This document shows, piece after piece, positions 1-9,063 of a stretch of 64,000 bases of DNA. Origin of the DNA: Helicobacter pylori NQ4053 (GTDB lineage Bacteria > Campylobacterota > Campylobacteria > Campylobacterales > Helicobacteraceae). The position numbers were made by a program, and so were the translations under genes. The stretch covers positions 124,001-188,000 of the forward strand of contig NZ_AKNV01000002.1 of assembly GCF_000274605.1 (NCBI RefSeq). The letters are read 5' to 3'. Positions within the stretch are counted from its first letter, which is position 1; every line of letters starts with the position of its first letter. The notes beneath the pieces are model-generated. The model saw only the letters and a program-made list of their open reading frames with translations, ran no database searches and had not been told where the DNA came from.

Positions 1-275
1 ATTTCGCTATAACCAAAATTCCCGCTCAATTCTTTAGAAAGCGTGTCCTTATACATGGACGCATAAATTTCATCGCCTGGGGCTTTAGGATACAAGGGGT
101 TATCCATTTTCATAGCGCTATCTAGCATGAATTTTAAAAGCAGCGCTTCAAAAGAATCGGTTTGCTCTTTGAGGAGCTTGTCGTTTTTATTTTGAGCCAA
201 CGCTTTTAATCTCTCTTCACTCGCTAATTTAGAAACGTTGTATTGCTCTAACATGGCTTTATTGTTGTTTATCAT
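1..275 (-). CDS. FlgJ-like rod-binding protein, N-terminal part
   Basis: The gene is cut by the window edge; only the first 91 or so codons are present. Its ATG (275-273) overlaps the flgI TGA stop in an ATGA arrangement, so the two are translationally coupled. The visible N-terminus is charged and helical, followed by a segment [16 protein letters not shown] and then [16 protein letters not shown], the pattern of the rod-binding domain found at the start of FlgJ proteins. In Campylobacterota these proteins usually have only the rod-binding part and lack the muramidase domain, but the C-terminus is not visible here. Its likely role is to help assemble the flagellar rod in the periplasm. Family assignment is from motif pattern and position after flgI. 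Confidence 0.75.
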   Translation of the reverse strand, partial: MINNNKAMLEQYNVSKLASEERLKALAQNKNDKLLKEQTDSFEALLLKFMLDSAMKMDNPLYPKAPGDEIYASMYKDTLSKELSGNFGYSE

Positions 276-1300
276 AGTATCTCCATTTCAGCGCTAATCG
301 CACCGCTTTTTTTTAGGGCTTGCAAGATTGAAACCATCCCCTTAGCGCTCACGCCAATTTTTTGTAAGGCTTTTACCACCCCGGCAATGGTGATGCTTTT
401 CCCGTTAGAGCTCAGCGTGTTGTGAGCGGTGTCTAAGGACATGTTATTGTCTAAATCCTGCGTGTTTTTAGAGTCATTTAAAGGCTCTTTAGTGATTTTA
501 AGCGTGATGTCTTGGCTTGTAACCACTATAGGATGCACTATTATATCCACTCCTGAAACGATCGTGCCTGATTTTTCATCTACAATGATCTTATTTTTCG
601 CGCTGTAATTAATAGGGATTTCTTGCACTAAGGCTAAAAACTCTACCATAGAAAGACGCTCTGGGCGGGTGATTTGAATGGTTTTTGGATCTAACGCTAT
701 CGCTACTTTATTGCCAAATACCTTATTTAAAGTGTTTTGCACTTGGATAGCGTTTTTAAAATTGGGGTTTTTCAGGCTTAAAACCATAGCGTTTTTATGG
801 AACAAATCATACGAAACTTCCCTTTCAATAGTCGCTCCGTTGATGATATTGGCTGAGAGCAAGTTATTAGAATTACCCGAAACGATAGCCCCTTGAGCGA
901 GGGCGTAAATATTCCCATCTACCGCATTTAAAGGAGTCATCACCAAAGTCCCTCCCTGAATGGATTTCGCATCGCCAATAGAAGAAATGTGAATATCAAT
1001 TTTATCGCCCTGTCTTGCAAAGGGGGGCAAGGAGGCTGTAATCATCACGGCAGCGACATTTTTAGATTTAATATCATCTGCAGAGATTTTGACATTCACG
1101 CTCTCTAGCATGTTAGAAATGGATTGCATGGTGAATTTTGAGCCGGATTTATCCCCTGTGCCATTTAAGCCAATCACAAGCCCATAACCAATCAGTTGGT
1201 TATCCCTTACGCCCACCACGCTCGCTATATCGCCTATTTTTTCGGCCAAAAGCTCGTGGAAAGCTAATACAAAAATAAGACACAAAAACACCCGTTTCAA
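272..1300 (-). CDS. flgI: flagellar P-ring protein FlgI
   Basis: FlgI forms the P ring around the flagellar rod at the peptidoglycan layer. The 342-residue product has a Sec signal peptide (about residues 1-19, ending LLA) and then the family opening [20 protein letters not shown] and [10 protein letters not shown]. The C-terminus [16 protein letters not shown] is also typical of FlgI, and the length is normal for the family. The start is TTG at 1300, with AAAGGG five bases upstream on the minus strand. It is the first gene before the FlgJ-like gene, with a 4-base overlap. A promoter candidate lies at 1334-1342. Confidence 0.97.
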   Translation of the reverse strand: MKRVFLCLIFVLAFHELLAEKIGDIASVVGVRDNQLIGYGLVIGLNGTGDKSGSKFTMQSISNMLESVNVKISADDIKSKNVAAVMITASLPPFARQGDKIDIHISSIGDAKSIQGGTLVMTPLNAVDGNIYALAQGAIVSGNSNNLLSANIINGATIEREVSYDLFHKNAMVLSLKNPNFKNAIQVQNTLNKVFGNKVAIALDPKTIQITRPERLSMVEFLALVQEIPINYSAKNKIIVDEKSGTIVSGVDIIVHPIVVTSQDITLKITKEPLNDSKNTQDLDNNMSLDTAHNTLSSNGKSITIAGVVKALQKIGVSAKGMVSILQALKKSGAISAEMEIL

Positions 1301-1333
1301 TCAAACCCTTTCTTTATTCCCTAAATTCTAATT

Positions 1334-1342
1334 ATTTTAGCA
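1334..1342 (-). promoter_or_regulatory. extended -10 promoter of flgI
   Basis: On the minus strand the sequence reads TGCTAAAAT, an extended -10 element (TGn plus TAAAAT) about 33 bases before the flgI start. No good -35 box is visible, which is normal for H. pylori vegetative promoters. No sigma-54 GG-N10-GC element was noticed here. Confidence 0.5.
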
Positions 1343-1386
1343 TAAGCCTTTTATAAAAACTTTAAACCTAATTGAGCGCATTTTTA

Positions 1387-1395
1387 TGCTATACT
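1387..1395 (+). promoter_or_regulatory. extended -10 promoter of rhpA
   Basis: TGCTATACT matches an extended -10 element (TGn then TATACT). Transcription would begin near 1402, giving a leader of about 90 bases before the rhpA ATG at 1491. The divergent flgI promoter is only about 50 bases away. Confidence 0.55.
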
Positions 1396-1490
1396 CAAAA
1401 ATCTTATAAACTTTAAATCAAAGATTTTAATTTTAGCCTTTTATCAGCTTAAAGTTTCAAATTAAAATTAAATTGAGGTATGAATCTCCC

Positions 1491-2969
1491 ATGGAATTGA
1501 ATCAACCACCACTCCCTACAGAAATTGATGATGACGCTTATCATAAGCCGAGTTTTAATGATTTGGGCTTAAAAGAATCGGTTTTAAAATCCGTCTATGA
1601 AGCCGGTTTCACTTCCCCAAGCCCCATTCAAGAAAAGGCCATTCCGGCTGTTTTGCAAGGCCGAGATGTCATCGCACAAGCCCAAACAGGCACAGGAAAA
1701 ACCGCCGCTTTCGCTCTGCCCATTATCAACAACCTTAAAAACAACCACACCATAGAGGCCTTAGTGATCACGCCCACTAGAGAATTAGCCATGCAAATTA
1801 GCGATGAGATTTTTAAATTGGGCAAACACACCAGGACTAAAACCGTGTGCGTGTATGGAGGCCAGAGCGTTAAAAAACAATGCGAATTTATTAAGAAAAA
1901 CCCCCAAGTGATGATCGCTACACCAGGAAGATTGCTCGATCACTTAAAGAACGAGCGCATCCATAAATTTGTGCCTAAAGTGGTCGTTTTAGATGAAAGC
2001 GATGAAATGCTAGATATGGGGTTTTTAGATGATATTGAAGAGATTTTTGACTATCTCCCTAGCGAAGCGCAGATTTTGCTTTTTTCAGCCACGATGCCAG
2101 AGCCGATTAAAAGGCTAGCAGATAAGATTTTAGAAAACCCTATTAAAATCCATATCGCCCCGTCTAATATCACTAACACCGACATCACCCAACGCTTTTA
2201 TGTGATCAATGAGCATGAGAGGGCCGAAGCGATCATGCGCCTTTTAGACACCCAAGCGCCCAAAAAAAGCATTGTTTTCACGCGCACCAAAAAAGAGGCC
2301 GATGAATTGCACCAATTCCTTGCTTCTAAAAATTACAAAAGCACCGCCTTGCATGGGGATATGGATCAAAGGGATCGGCGCGCTTCTATCATGGCGTTTA
2401 AAAAAAATGACGCTGATGTGTTGGTAGCTACAGATGTGGCGAGCCGAGGGCTTGATATTAGCGGTGTAAGTCATGTGTTTAATTACCACTTGCCCCTAAA
2501 CACTGAGAGCTATATCCATCGCATTGGCAGAACCGGGCGAGCGGGCAAAAAAGGCATGGCGATCACTTTAGTAACCCCCTTAGAATACAAAGAGCTTTTA
2601 CGCATGCAAAAAGAAATTGATTCAGAGATTGAACTTTTTGAAATCCCCACCATTAACGAAAATCAGATCATCAAAACCTTGCATGACGCTAAAGTGTCTG
2701 AAGGGATCATCAGCCTTTATGAACAGCTTACCGAAATTTTTGAGCCGTCTCAATTGGTTTTAAAACTTTTGAGTTTGCAGTTTGAAACCAGCAAAATCGG
2801 CTTGAACCAGCAAGAAATTGATGCGATTCAAAACCCTAAAGAGAAAACGCCAAAACTCTCTAACAAAAAAACGCACCCGCATGAGCCAGCGCGTTCTTTC
2901 AAAAAGAGCCATTACAGAGAAAAAGGCTCTAAAACGAACCACCATTCTAAAAAACCCAAACGCCGTTAA
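1491..2969 (+). CDS. rhpA: DEAD-box family RNA helicase RhpA (DESD variant)
   Basis: This is an ATP-dependent RNA helicase, the only DEAD-box helicase known in H. pylori, associated with RNase J in RNA decay (known of the family member). Motifs in order are the Q motif (GFTSPSPIQEKAIP), Walker A AQTGTGKT, PTREL, TPGR, motif II as DESD rather than DEAD, SAT, and HRIGRTGRAG. The C-terminal tail of about 40 residues is rich in Lys, Arg, Ser and His (ending KKPKRR) and probably binds RNA. I chose ATG 1491 (492 aa), with GAGG upstream; an in-frame TTG at 1473 would add six residues. The next gene starts 20 bases downstream. Confidence 0.95.
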   Translation: MELNQPPLPTEIDDDAYHKPSFNDLGLKESVLKSVYEAGFTSPSPIQEKAIPAVLQGRDVIAQAQTGTGKTAAFALPIINNLKNNHTIEALVITPTRELAMQISDEIFKLGKHTRTKTVCVYGGQSVKKQCEFIKKNPQVMIATPGRLLDHLKNERIHKFVPKVVVLDESDEMLDMGFLDDIEEIFDYLPSEAQILLFSATMPEPIKRLADKILENPIKIHIAPSNITNTDITQRFYVINEHERAEAIMRLLDTQAPKKSIVFTRTKKEADELHQFLASKNYKSTALHGDMDQRDRRASIMAFKKNDADVLVATDVASRGLDISGVSHVFNYHLPLNTESYIHRIGRTGRAGKKGMAITLVTPLEYKELLRMQKEIDSEIELFEIPTINENQIIKTLHDAKVSEGIISLYEQLTEIFEPSQLVLKLLSLQFETSKIGLNQQEIDAIQNPKEKTPKLSNKKTHPHEPARSFKKSHYREKGSKTNHHSKKPKRR

Positions 2970-2989
2970 AATATTTAAAAAGGAAATTC

Positions 2990-4078
2990 ATGCCCATTGA
3001 TTTGAACGAACATTTAAAAAAGAAAAATCCTCAAAGAGAAACCCCCACGCCTAATACGCCTAATAATGGGGGGCGTTTCATTCCGCCGTCTAATTCTTTT
3101 AATTCTAAAAAACTATCGGTTTTAATTGTCATTGTCCTTTTAGGCGTTATCGCTTTTTTAGCCAAGCCTTTTGAAGTGATTAGCTCAGGAGAAATTGGTA
3201 TTAAAATCACCGCCGGGAAATACGAACCCACCCCCTTACAGCCAGGAATCCACTTTTTTGTGCCTATCATTCAAGACATTCTCATTGTGGATACAAGGAT
3301 CAGAAATATCAATTTTTCACGCACCGAAGACATGGGCGTGGCGGGTAAAAACCAAGGGATTTTTAGAAACGACGCTATTAATGTGATGGATAGCAGGGGT
3401 TTGACCGTTTCTATTGAACTCACCGTGCAATACCGCTTAAACCCCCAAACCACCCCCCAAACGATCGCTACTTATGGCTTGTCTTGGGAGCAAAAAATCA
3501 TCAACCCTGTGGTGCGCGATGTGGTGCGCTCTGTGGTGGGGCGCTATCCGGCTGAAGATTTACCCATTAAGCGCAATGAAATCGCTGCTCTTATCAATAG
3601 CGGTATCAATAAAGAAGTTTCTAAGCTCCCTAACACCCCTGTGGAATTAAGCTCTATCCAATTGAGAGAAATCGTCTTGCCCGCTAAGATCAAAGAGCAA
3701 ATTGAAAAAGTCCAAATCGCGCGCCAAGAATCAGAAAGGGTGAAATATGAGGTGGAGCGCTCCAAACAAGAAGCTCAAAAACAAGCCGCTTTGGCTAAAG
3801 GGGAAGCGGACGCTAACAGGATTAAGGCTCAGGGCGTGGCGGATGCGATAGTGATTGAGGCTAAGGCAAAATCTCAAGCCAATTTAAGCATTTCGCAAAG
3901 TTTGAGCGACAAGCTTTTAAGACTGCGCCAAATTGAAGTTCAAGGCCAGTTTAATGAAGCGTTAAAAACGAACAACAACGCTCAAATCATGCTCACTCCA
4001 GGTGGGGCTGTGCCTAATATTTGGATTGACACTAAAAGTAAGGTTAAATCTAGTATTGCCGAGACTAAAGAGCCTTAA
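2990..4078 (+). CDS. SPFH/band 7 membrane protein (prohibitin/HflC-like)
   Basis: The 362-residue protein has a Pro/Asn-rich cytoplasmic N-terminus, one transmembrane segment (about residues 42-60, LSVLIVIVLLGVIAFLA), and a band-7 domain (EVISSGEIGIKITAGKYEP, then PGIHFFVPIIQ). A long charged helix follows (ARQESERVKYEVERSKQEAQ and AKGEADANRIKAQG), the usual SPFH coiled coil. SPFH proteins form large cage-like oligomers at membranes, often with FtsH or other proteases; the partner here is unknown. The start is ATG with AAAGGAAA upstream. It sits 20 bases after rhpA and 6 bases before the next gene, so they are probably cotranscribed. Confidence 0.88.
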   Translation: MPIDLNEHLKKKNPQRETPTPNTPNNGGRFIPPSNSFNSKKLSVLIVIVLLGVIAFLAKPFEVISSGEIGIKITAGKYEPTPLQPGIHFFVPIIQDILIVDTRIRNINFSRTEDMGVAGKNQGIFRNDAINVMDSRGLTVSIELTVQYRLNPQTTPQTIATYGLSWEQKIINPVVRDVVRSVVGRYPAEDLPIKRNEIAALINSGINKEVSKLPNTPVELSSIQLREIVLPAKIKEQIEKVQIARQESERVKYEVERSKQEAQKQAALAKGEADANRIKAQGVADAIVIEAKAKSQANLSISQSLSDKLLRLRQIEVQGQFNEALKTNNNAQIMLTPGGAVPNIWIDTKSKVKSSIAETKEP

Positions 4079-4084
4079 AAACGC

Positions 4085-4624
4085 ATGGCATCTCTTGCCT
4101 TTATCCAAGCTTTTTTGGAGTCTTTTAAGGGATTTTTAAGCCAAGCGACTTTAATCAGCGTTTTAATAGCGAGCGTTTTAATCCTTTTTTGCGCAGTTTT
4201 GCTCCTTTTGGCTTTGCTTTTAAGAAACCGCATAGCTAGCTATATGGCAACAACAGCTTTTTTGGGCGCGTTTTTGAGCATGCCTTTTGTTTTGAATATT
4301 TTACTCACTCAAGCGATTTACCCCATAGAAACACGCATCTTACACGCTAACCCTTTAAGTTATAGCAACGCCTTTTCTTTGCAAGTGGGAGTCAAAAACC
4401 ATTCCAAATTCAGTCTAAACAAATGCGTTTTACGCCTAGAAGTGCTTAAAAACCCTCACAATTTTGTAGAAGAGCATGCGTTTAAATGGTTTGTCAAAAA
4501 AAGCTATGAAAAAACCTTTAAAGAAAAGATTTTGCCTGAAGAATCCAAGGTCTTTTCATTCTTTATTGACAACTACCCTTATTTAAAAACAGCCCCTTAT
4601 CAAGTTTCTTTGTTTTGTTTATAA
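4085..4624 (+). CDS. small inner-membrane protein (DUF2393-like)
   Basis: I do not know the function. The 179-residue protein has two strongly hydrophobic segments (about residues 23-46 and 53-76), then a roughly 100-residue, probably periplasmic domain containing SNAFSLQVGVKNHSKFSL, which looks like a beta-sandwich for protein-protein contact. This architecture resembles the Campylobacterota-specific DUF2393 family; the assignment is by recollection of the pattern. It lies 6 bases after the SPFH gene and may be its membrane partner. A convergent gene and a terminator follow. Confidence 0.75.
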   Translation: MASLAFIQAFLESFKGFLSQATLISVLIASVLILFCAVLLLLALLLRNRIASYMATTAFLGAFLSMPFVLNILLTQAIYPIETRILHANPLSYSNAFSLQVGVKNHSKFSLNKCVLRLEVLKNPHNFVEEHAFKWFVKKSYEKTFKEKILPEESKVFSFFIDNYPYLKTAPYQVSLFCL

Positions 4625-4640
4625 AAAAGATAACATTCAT

Positions 4641-4663
4641 TAAAAAAGCGATTAAAAACGCTT
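4641..4663 (-). terminator. rho-independent terminator of oppD
   Basis: On the minus strand AAGCG pairs with CGCTT across a short T-rich loop and is followed directly by TTTTTT. It sits about 27 bases past the oppD stop, between convergent genes. Confidence 0.6.
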
Positions 4664-4689
4664 AAAGGCATGAATTTTAAAATAAAGCT

Positions 4690-6240
4690 TTAAAGCCTGG
4701 ATTCCAACAAACGCTTGGTATAAGCATGCTTAGGGTTGTCAAACACTTCTTCAATAGTGCCTGTTTCCACGATTTTCCCCTCACTTATCACTAACACCTT
4801 ATCGCAAAACGCTTTGATCACATCTAAATCATGGCTGATAAACAAATAGCTCAAATCCTGCTTTTCTTGTAAATCCAACAATAATTCCAACACGCTTTTT
4901 TGAATGCTTTTATCTAAAGCAGAAGTGGGCTCATCTAAAAGAATGATTTTAGGTTTTAAGGCAATCGCTCTAGCGATCGCCACTCTTTGGCGCTCCCCAC
5001 CGCTGAGCTCATAAGCGTAAAAGTTAAGCAATTCATGGTTTAAACACACTTCTTCTAAACAAAGTTCAGCTAAATGATGCCATTCTTCTTTGGAAGCTTT
5101 AGGGTAAGCAAAGCGCAGAGCTTCTGTTAAAATGCTTTGAATGCTTAAGCGAGGGTTTAATGATGCGTAAGGGTCTTGAAACACCATTTGCAAGATCTTG
5201 CGGTAGGGTTTGAACGCCTTAGAATTTAAAGGCCCCACGCTTTGGCCTAAAATCTTTTCTTCTCCGCTATTTAAAGCGAGTTTTAAAAGCCCTAACGCTA
5301 AAGAGCTTTTCCCGCTCCCGCTTTCGCCAATGATGCCGATGTTTTCTTTGGCTTTGAGGGAAAAATTGACTGATGCGATAAGGGGTTTTTTTAAAGAAGG
5401 CCTAAAGAAGCGTTTTTGCAAGTAATAAACGCTAAAATCTTCCACCTCTAAAAGCGTTTCATCTAGCGCTTTTAAATTTTTAGCGGGCAAGTTTGAAGCT
5501 TGAATCAAGAGTTTTGAATATTCGTGATTAGGGTCATTAAAAAGCTCTTTAGTGGAATTGGTTTCTACTATCTCGCCTTTTTTTAACACATAAACCCTAT
5601 CAGCCAAGCGTTTGACAGCTTTTAAATCATGGCTAATGAATAAAAGGGCGATGTTTTTTTCCACGCTCAATTGCTTGAGCAAGTCTAAAATCTGGTTTTG
5701 GATTTGTGCATCTAGCGCGGTGGTAGGCTCATCGCAAATGAGCAGTTTGGGTGCATTAATAATGCCCATAGCGATACACACCCTTTGGCGCTGCCCTCCG
5801 CTCAACTCATAAGGGTAACGATCCAAAAATTTTTCGTCTAATTGGACTTGTTTCATGGCGTTTAAAACTTTTTCTTTAAGGAGCGTTTTAGAAGCGTTTT
5901 TATGGTGTAAAAAATAGGCTTCACTCATTTGCTTGCCGATTTTATGCAAGGGGTTTAGACTGGATAGGGGGTCTTGAGCGATGTAAGCGATAATATTCCC
6001 CCTTAAATGCTGCATAAATTCTTCGCTTTCTTTTAAAAGGTTGGTTGTTTCAAACAACACTTCGCCATTATGGGGTTTGAATCTGGGGTTTAAACGCATG
6101 ATGAGATTAGCGATAGAGCTTTTCCCGCTCCCGCTTTCGCCCACGATCGCCACCCTTTCGCTAGGATTTAACGAAATATTGATGTTTTGGAGCGAAAAAT
6201 GCGCGTTTAAAACGCAGTTCAAGTTTTTGATTTCTAGCAT
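4690..6240 (-). CDS. oppD: peptide ABC transporter ATPase, two fused domains (OppD/YejF-like)
   Basis: This cytoplasmic ATPase powers a peptide importer. The 516 residues contain two complete ABC domains, each with Walker A GESGSGKS (about residues 35 and 307), a signature (ELSGGQRQRV; ELSGGERQRV), Walker B (LLICDEPTTALD; IILLDEPTSALD) and an H-loop (SHDL). One chain with two ATPase domains is the YejF arrangement rather than separate OppD and OppF. The start is ATG 6240 with AAGGGGG upstream. It is 9 bases after oppC on the same strand. No oppA or oppB is adjacent; in H. pylori these are encoded elsewhere in the genome (established knowledge). Confidence 0.95.
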   Translation of the reverse strand: MLEIKNLNCVLNAHFSLQNINISLNPSERVAIVGESGSGKSSIANLIMRLNPRFKPHNGEVLFETTNLLKESEEFMQHLRGNIIAYIAQDPLSSLNPLHKIGKQMSEAYFLHHKNASKTLLKEKVLNAMKQVQLDEKFLDRYPYELSGGQRQRVCIAMGIINAPKLLICDEPTTALDAQIQNQILDLLKQLSVEKNIALLFISHDLKAVKRLADRVYVLKKGEIVETNSTKELFNDPNHEYSKLLIQASNLPAKNLKALDETLLEVEDFSVYYLQKRFFRPSLKKPLIASVNFSLKAKENIGIIGESGSGKSSLALGLLKLALNSGEEKILGQSVGPLNSKAFKPYRKILQMVFQDPYASLNPRLSIQSILTEALRFAYPKASKEEWHHLAELCLEEVCLNHELLNFYAYELSGGERQRVAIARAIALKPKIILLDEPTSALDKSIQKSVLELLLDLQEKQDLSYLFISHDLDVIKAFCDKVLVISEGKIVETGTIEEVFDNPKHAYTKRLLESRL

Positions 6241-6249
6241 GTAACCCCC

Positions 6250-7266
6250 TTATTTGAGCATGTTAGCGTTGAAAGCATCGCGCACCCCTTCGCCAATGAA
6301 CACCAAAACAGAAAGCAACAAGCTAATGGCTACAAACGCAACGATGGCTAAATGGGGCGTAGTGAGATTATCCTTGCCTTGATTGACTAATTCGCCCAAA
6401 CTCGCGCTCCCTATAGGCATGCCAAAACCCAAGAAATCCAAAGACACTAAAGTAGAAATGCTAGCCGCCATTAAAAACGGCACATAAGTGATCGTTGCCA
6501 CTAAAGCGTTGGGTAAAACATGGTAGAAAATGATTTTTAAATCATTCACCCCAAGCGCTCTAGCGGCTTTGGTGTAGTCCATATTCCTTGCTTTTAAAAA
6601 CTCCGTACGCACGACTTGAGAAAGCCCCATCCAGCTAAAGAGCAAGACTAAAAACAAGATGATCCAGAAATTAGAATTAAACGCGCTAGAAATCACAATG
6701 AGTAAAAAAAGCATGGGGATCGCGCTCCAAATCTCGCTCAACCTTTGCCCCACTAAATCTATTAACCCTCCATAATACCCCTGAAACGCTCCCAAACTCA
6801 CGCCAATAAGAACGCTAAAAAGGGTGAGTAAAATCCCAAACACTAACGAAACCCGATAGCCATAAACCAGCCTAGCTAACACATCTCTGGCTTGATCGTC
6901 TGTGCCTAAAAGGTGTTTGAAGCTTGGGGGGGTGGGGGCAGGCGAGTCTAAATCCATAATGATCGTATCGTAGCTATAAGGGATGAGCGCATGGATAATG
7001 AAAGCGTCTTTTAAAAGCGTGTTTTGCACATAAGGATCGTTATAGTCCGTAGGGGTGAAAAAATCGCCTCCAAACTCCACTTCCGCATAATTTTTAAACA
7101 TGGGGAAATACGCTTTATTGTCTTTATAGATGAATAAGGGGCGATCATTGACCCACAAGGGGGCTAAAAGAGAAAGCGCTAATAAAGCGATAAAAAGATA
7201 GAGCGAAAACACCGCCCGCTTATTCTTTTTAAAACTCAGAATACGCATTTTAAACAAACTGCTCAC
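6250..7266 (-). CDS. oppC: peptide ABC transporter permease OppC (YejE-like)
   Basis: This is an inner-membrane permease of a peptide importer. The product has an N-terminal transmembrane helix and a periplasmic stretch with FGGDFFTPTDYNDPYV, a feature of YejE-type permeases. Five further helices follow, with the permease contact motif EFLKARNMDYTKAARALGV. The annotated longer start is TTG 7272, but GGGAG lies only one base from it. GTG at 7266 has ideal spacing (7 bases), so I prefer it (338 aa). It is followed by oppD. The tRNA-Ala gene lies about 100 bases upstream on the same strand. Confidence 0.93.
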   Translation of the reverse strand: MSSLFKMRILSFKKNKRAVFSLYLFIALLALSLLAPLWVNDRPLFIYKDNKAYFPMFKNYAEVEFGGDFFTPTDYNDPYVQNTLLKDAFIIHALIPYSYDTIIMDLDSPAPTPPSFKHLLGTDDQARDVLARLVYGYRVSLVFGILLTLFSVLIGVSLGAFQGYYGGLIDLVGQRLSEIWSAIPMLFLLIVISSAFNSNFWIILFLVLLFSWMGLSQVVRTEFLKARNMDYTKAARALGVNDLKIIFYHVLPNALVATITYVPFLMAASISTLVSLDFLGFGMPIGSASLGELVNQGKDNLTTPHLAIVAFVAISLLLSVLVFIGEGVRDAFNANMLK

Positions 7267-7374
7267 GCTCAAACTCCCTTGATGAAAAACAATTCCTAAG
7301 ATTATAATTAATTATGGGTAATACTAGCAAGAAAATGGGTTTGATCCATAAAGAAATAAGGATAAGCGTAATGA

Positions 7375-7450
7375 TGGTGGAGTGTAGGGGGTTCGAACCC
7401 CTGACCTCAACGCTGCCAGCGTTGCGCTCTCCCAACTGAGCTAACACCCC
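7375..7450 (-). tRNA. tRNA-Ala (anticodon GGC)
   Basis: Read on the minus strand, a 76-base cloverleaf is visible. The acceptor GGGGTGT pairs with ACACTCC, the D arm is GCTC...GAGC, and the anticodon stem CAACG/CGTTG holds loop CTGGCAG with anticodon GGC. The T arm is AGGGG-TTCGAAC-CCCT, and the CCA end is encoded. It decodes Ala GCC/GCU codons. Confidence 0.97.
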
Positions 7451-7468
7451 AAATAAAATTAAGCGAGC

Positions 7469-7497
7469 ATTATAACATTTTGCTTAAAAGATGTCAA
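7469..7497 (-). promoter_or_regulatory. full-consensus promoter of tRNA-Ala
   Basis: On the minus strand the -35 box TTGACA (7497-7492) and -10 box TATAAT (7474-7469) are both perfect and separated by 17 bases. The expected start of transcription is near 7462, about 12 bases before the mature tRNA 5' end. This is rare in H. pylori, where -35 boxes are usually degenerate, and fits a strongly expressed stable RNA. Confidence 0.9.
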
Positions 7498-7530
7498 TTT
7501 GATGCTTTTTTGAAACACTTAATAGCAAAT

Positions 7531-7545
7531 TAAGAATGATTATCT
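7531..7545. promoter_or_regulatory. possible Fur box upstream of hopF
   Basis: TAAGAATGATTATCT matches 11 of 14 defined positions of the H. pylori 7-1-7 Fur motif TAATAATnATTATTA. It overlaps a plausible -10 (TAAAAT at 7546-7551) about 60 bases before the hopF start. The background is AT-rich, so chance matches are likely. Confidence 0.3.
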
Positions 7546-7608
7546 TAAAATTAGAGAGTTTCTTTTATGGATTAAGTAAAATCACTTATCAAAGCAAAAA
7601 GGATATTT

Positions 7609-9051
7609 TTGAAAAACCACTCCTTTAAAAAAACGATTGCTCTTTCCTTACTAGCGGGCATGTCTTTGTGTAACGCTGAAGAAGATGGGGCGTTTTTTAT
7701 CATAGATTATCAAACGAGTTTGGCCAGACAGGAATTGAAAAATCCAGGCTTCACTCAAGCGCAAGAATTAAAGCAGTTAATCAGAGATGGGGCTGTGAGG
7801 TTGCAAACTTCTGCCATTCCCTTATCCTACTACTTGGATATTTTAGGGAATAAAACAGCAACTCTTTTGCGTGAAAGCCTGAAAAATAATGCGCAACCAT
7901 CACAGCCAAACGGACAATCAAACCCAGCCTTAGTCAATTTAGAGCAATCTCTAGGGATTTTAGGAAAACTATTAGATCTGTCCCAACAATACGCTAGTCA
8001 GGGTGTCATTAAGCCTTTGGTGGTGGATGTGGGGAACAAACAAATTGGTATCACGGATAGCATGCTCTTAGTGGCTCAAAACATCGTTTTAGCTTTAGGG
8101 CAAGTGGATTTGAGTAAAATCCAAAAAAACAATAACGAACAGCTATACGAAAACATCATGAAAGTCATGCTTTTAGGCACGGGCGGGACTAATGGAGCGT
8201 ATAACGGCGTGAGTGTGGGCGATATCGCCACGGGCATGCAAAATTTTTCTTCGCAAACGGGCTTGATAGGGGCTAATTCTACGGTTAGCGAGATCAACGC
8301 TTTGATTAAGAGCGGGATTTCTTTGGATCGTGAGACTTTGAGGTTAGGGAGTTTTATTGAAAAAAATATTTGTAGCAGTGTATCGTCTTGTTTTAGTGGG
8401 AATCAGCTTATCTATAAGAAAGGGCTAGATAGAGTCATAAACATTATTAACGCGAGTTTGGGTCAGTTTGAATCTTCGGCTAGTTCTCTTTATAAGATTT
8501 CTTATATCCCTAACCTCTTTTCGCTCAAAGATTATCAGTCAGCGAGCATGAACGGCTTTGGGGCTAAGATGGGCTATAAGCAATTTTTCACCCATAAGAA
8601 GAATATTGGCTTAAGGTATTACGGGTTTTTGGATTATGGCTATGCGAATTTTGGCGATACGAATTTAAAAGTGGGGGCGAATCTTGTTACTTATGGGGTA
8701 GGAACGGATTTTTTATACAACGTGTATGAACGCTCCAGAAGGAGGGAAAGGACTACGATCGGTCTTTTCTTTGGCGCTCAAATTGCAGGGCAAACTTGGA
8801 GCACTAATGTAACGAATTTATTGAGCGGGCAAAGGCCTGATGTCAAGTCCAGTTCGTTCCAATTTTTGTTTGATTTGGGCGTGCGCACCAACTTTGCAAA
8901 AACCAATTTCAATAAGCACAGGCTAGACCAAGGGATAGAATTTGGGGTGAAAATCCCTGTTATCGCTCATAAATATTTTGCAACCCAAGGCTCAAGTGCG
9001 AGCTATATGAGGAATTTTAGCTTCTATGTGGGCTATTCAGTCGGTTTTTAA
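7609..9051 (+). CDS. hopF: outer-membrane porin-family protein HopF
   Basis: HopF belongs to the Hop branch of H. pylori outer-membrane proteins. The 480-residue protein has a signal peptide ending SLCNAEEDGAFF, and the mature start EEDGAFFIIDYQ is typical of Hop proteins. A variable central domain (about residues 90-310) includes a disulfide-type Cys pair in CSSVSSC. The C-terminal beta-barrel opens GFGAKMGYKQFF and ends in Phe (YVGYSVGF), the outer-membrane insertion signal. The start is TTG 7609 with AAGGA 6 bases upstream. hopG follows 12 bases later, so the two are probably cotranscribed. The specific ligand is unknown. The name rests on family and locus order. Confidence 0.9.
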   Translation: MKNHSFKKTIALSLLAGMSLCNAEEDGAFFIIDYQTSLARQELKNPGFTQAQELKQLIRDGAVRLQTSAIPLSYYLDILGNKTATLLRESLKNNAQPSQPNGQSNPALVNLEQSLGILGKLLDLSQQYASQGVIKPLVVDVGNKQIGITDSMLLVAQNIVLALGQVDLSKIQKNNNEQLYENIMKVMLLGTGGTNGAYNGVSVGDIATGMQNFSSQTGLIGANSTVSEINALIKSGISLDRETLRLGSFIEKNICSSVSSCFSGNQLIYKKGLDRVINIINASLGQFESSASSLYKISYIPNLFSLKDYQSASMNGFGAKMGYKQFFTHKKNIGLRYYGFLDYGYANFGDTNLKVGANLVTYGVGTDFLYNVYERSRRRERTTIGLFFGAQIAGQTWSTNVTNLLSGQRPDVKSSSFQFLFDLGVRTNFAKTNFNKHRLDQGIEFGVKIPVIAHKYFATQGSSASYMRNFSFYVGYSVGF

Positions 9052-9063
9052 GGAAGGCTCTTG

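Noticed and set aside
7250..7447. 65-codon frame across oppC start and the tRNA
   Set aside because: It reads through the tRNA-Ala gene and is explained by it.
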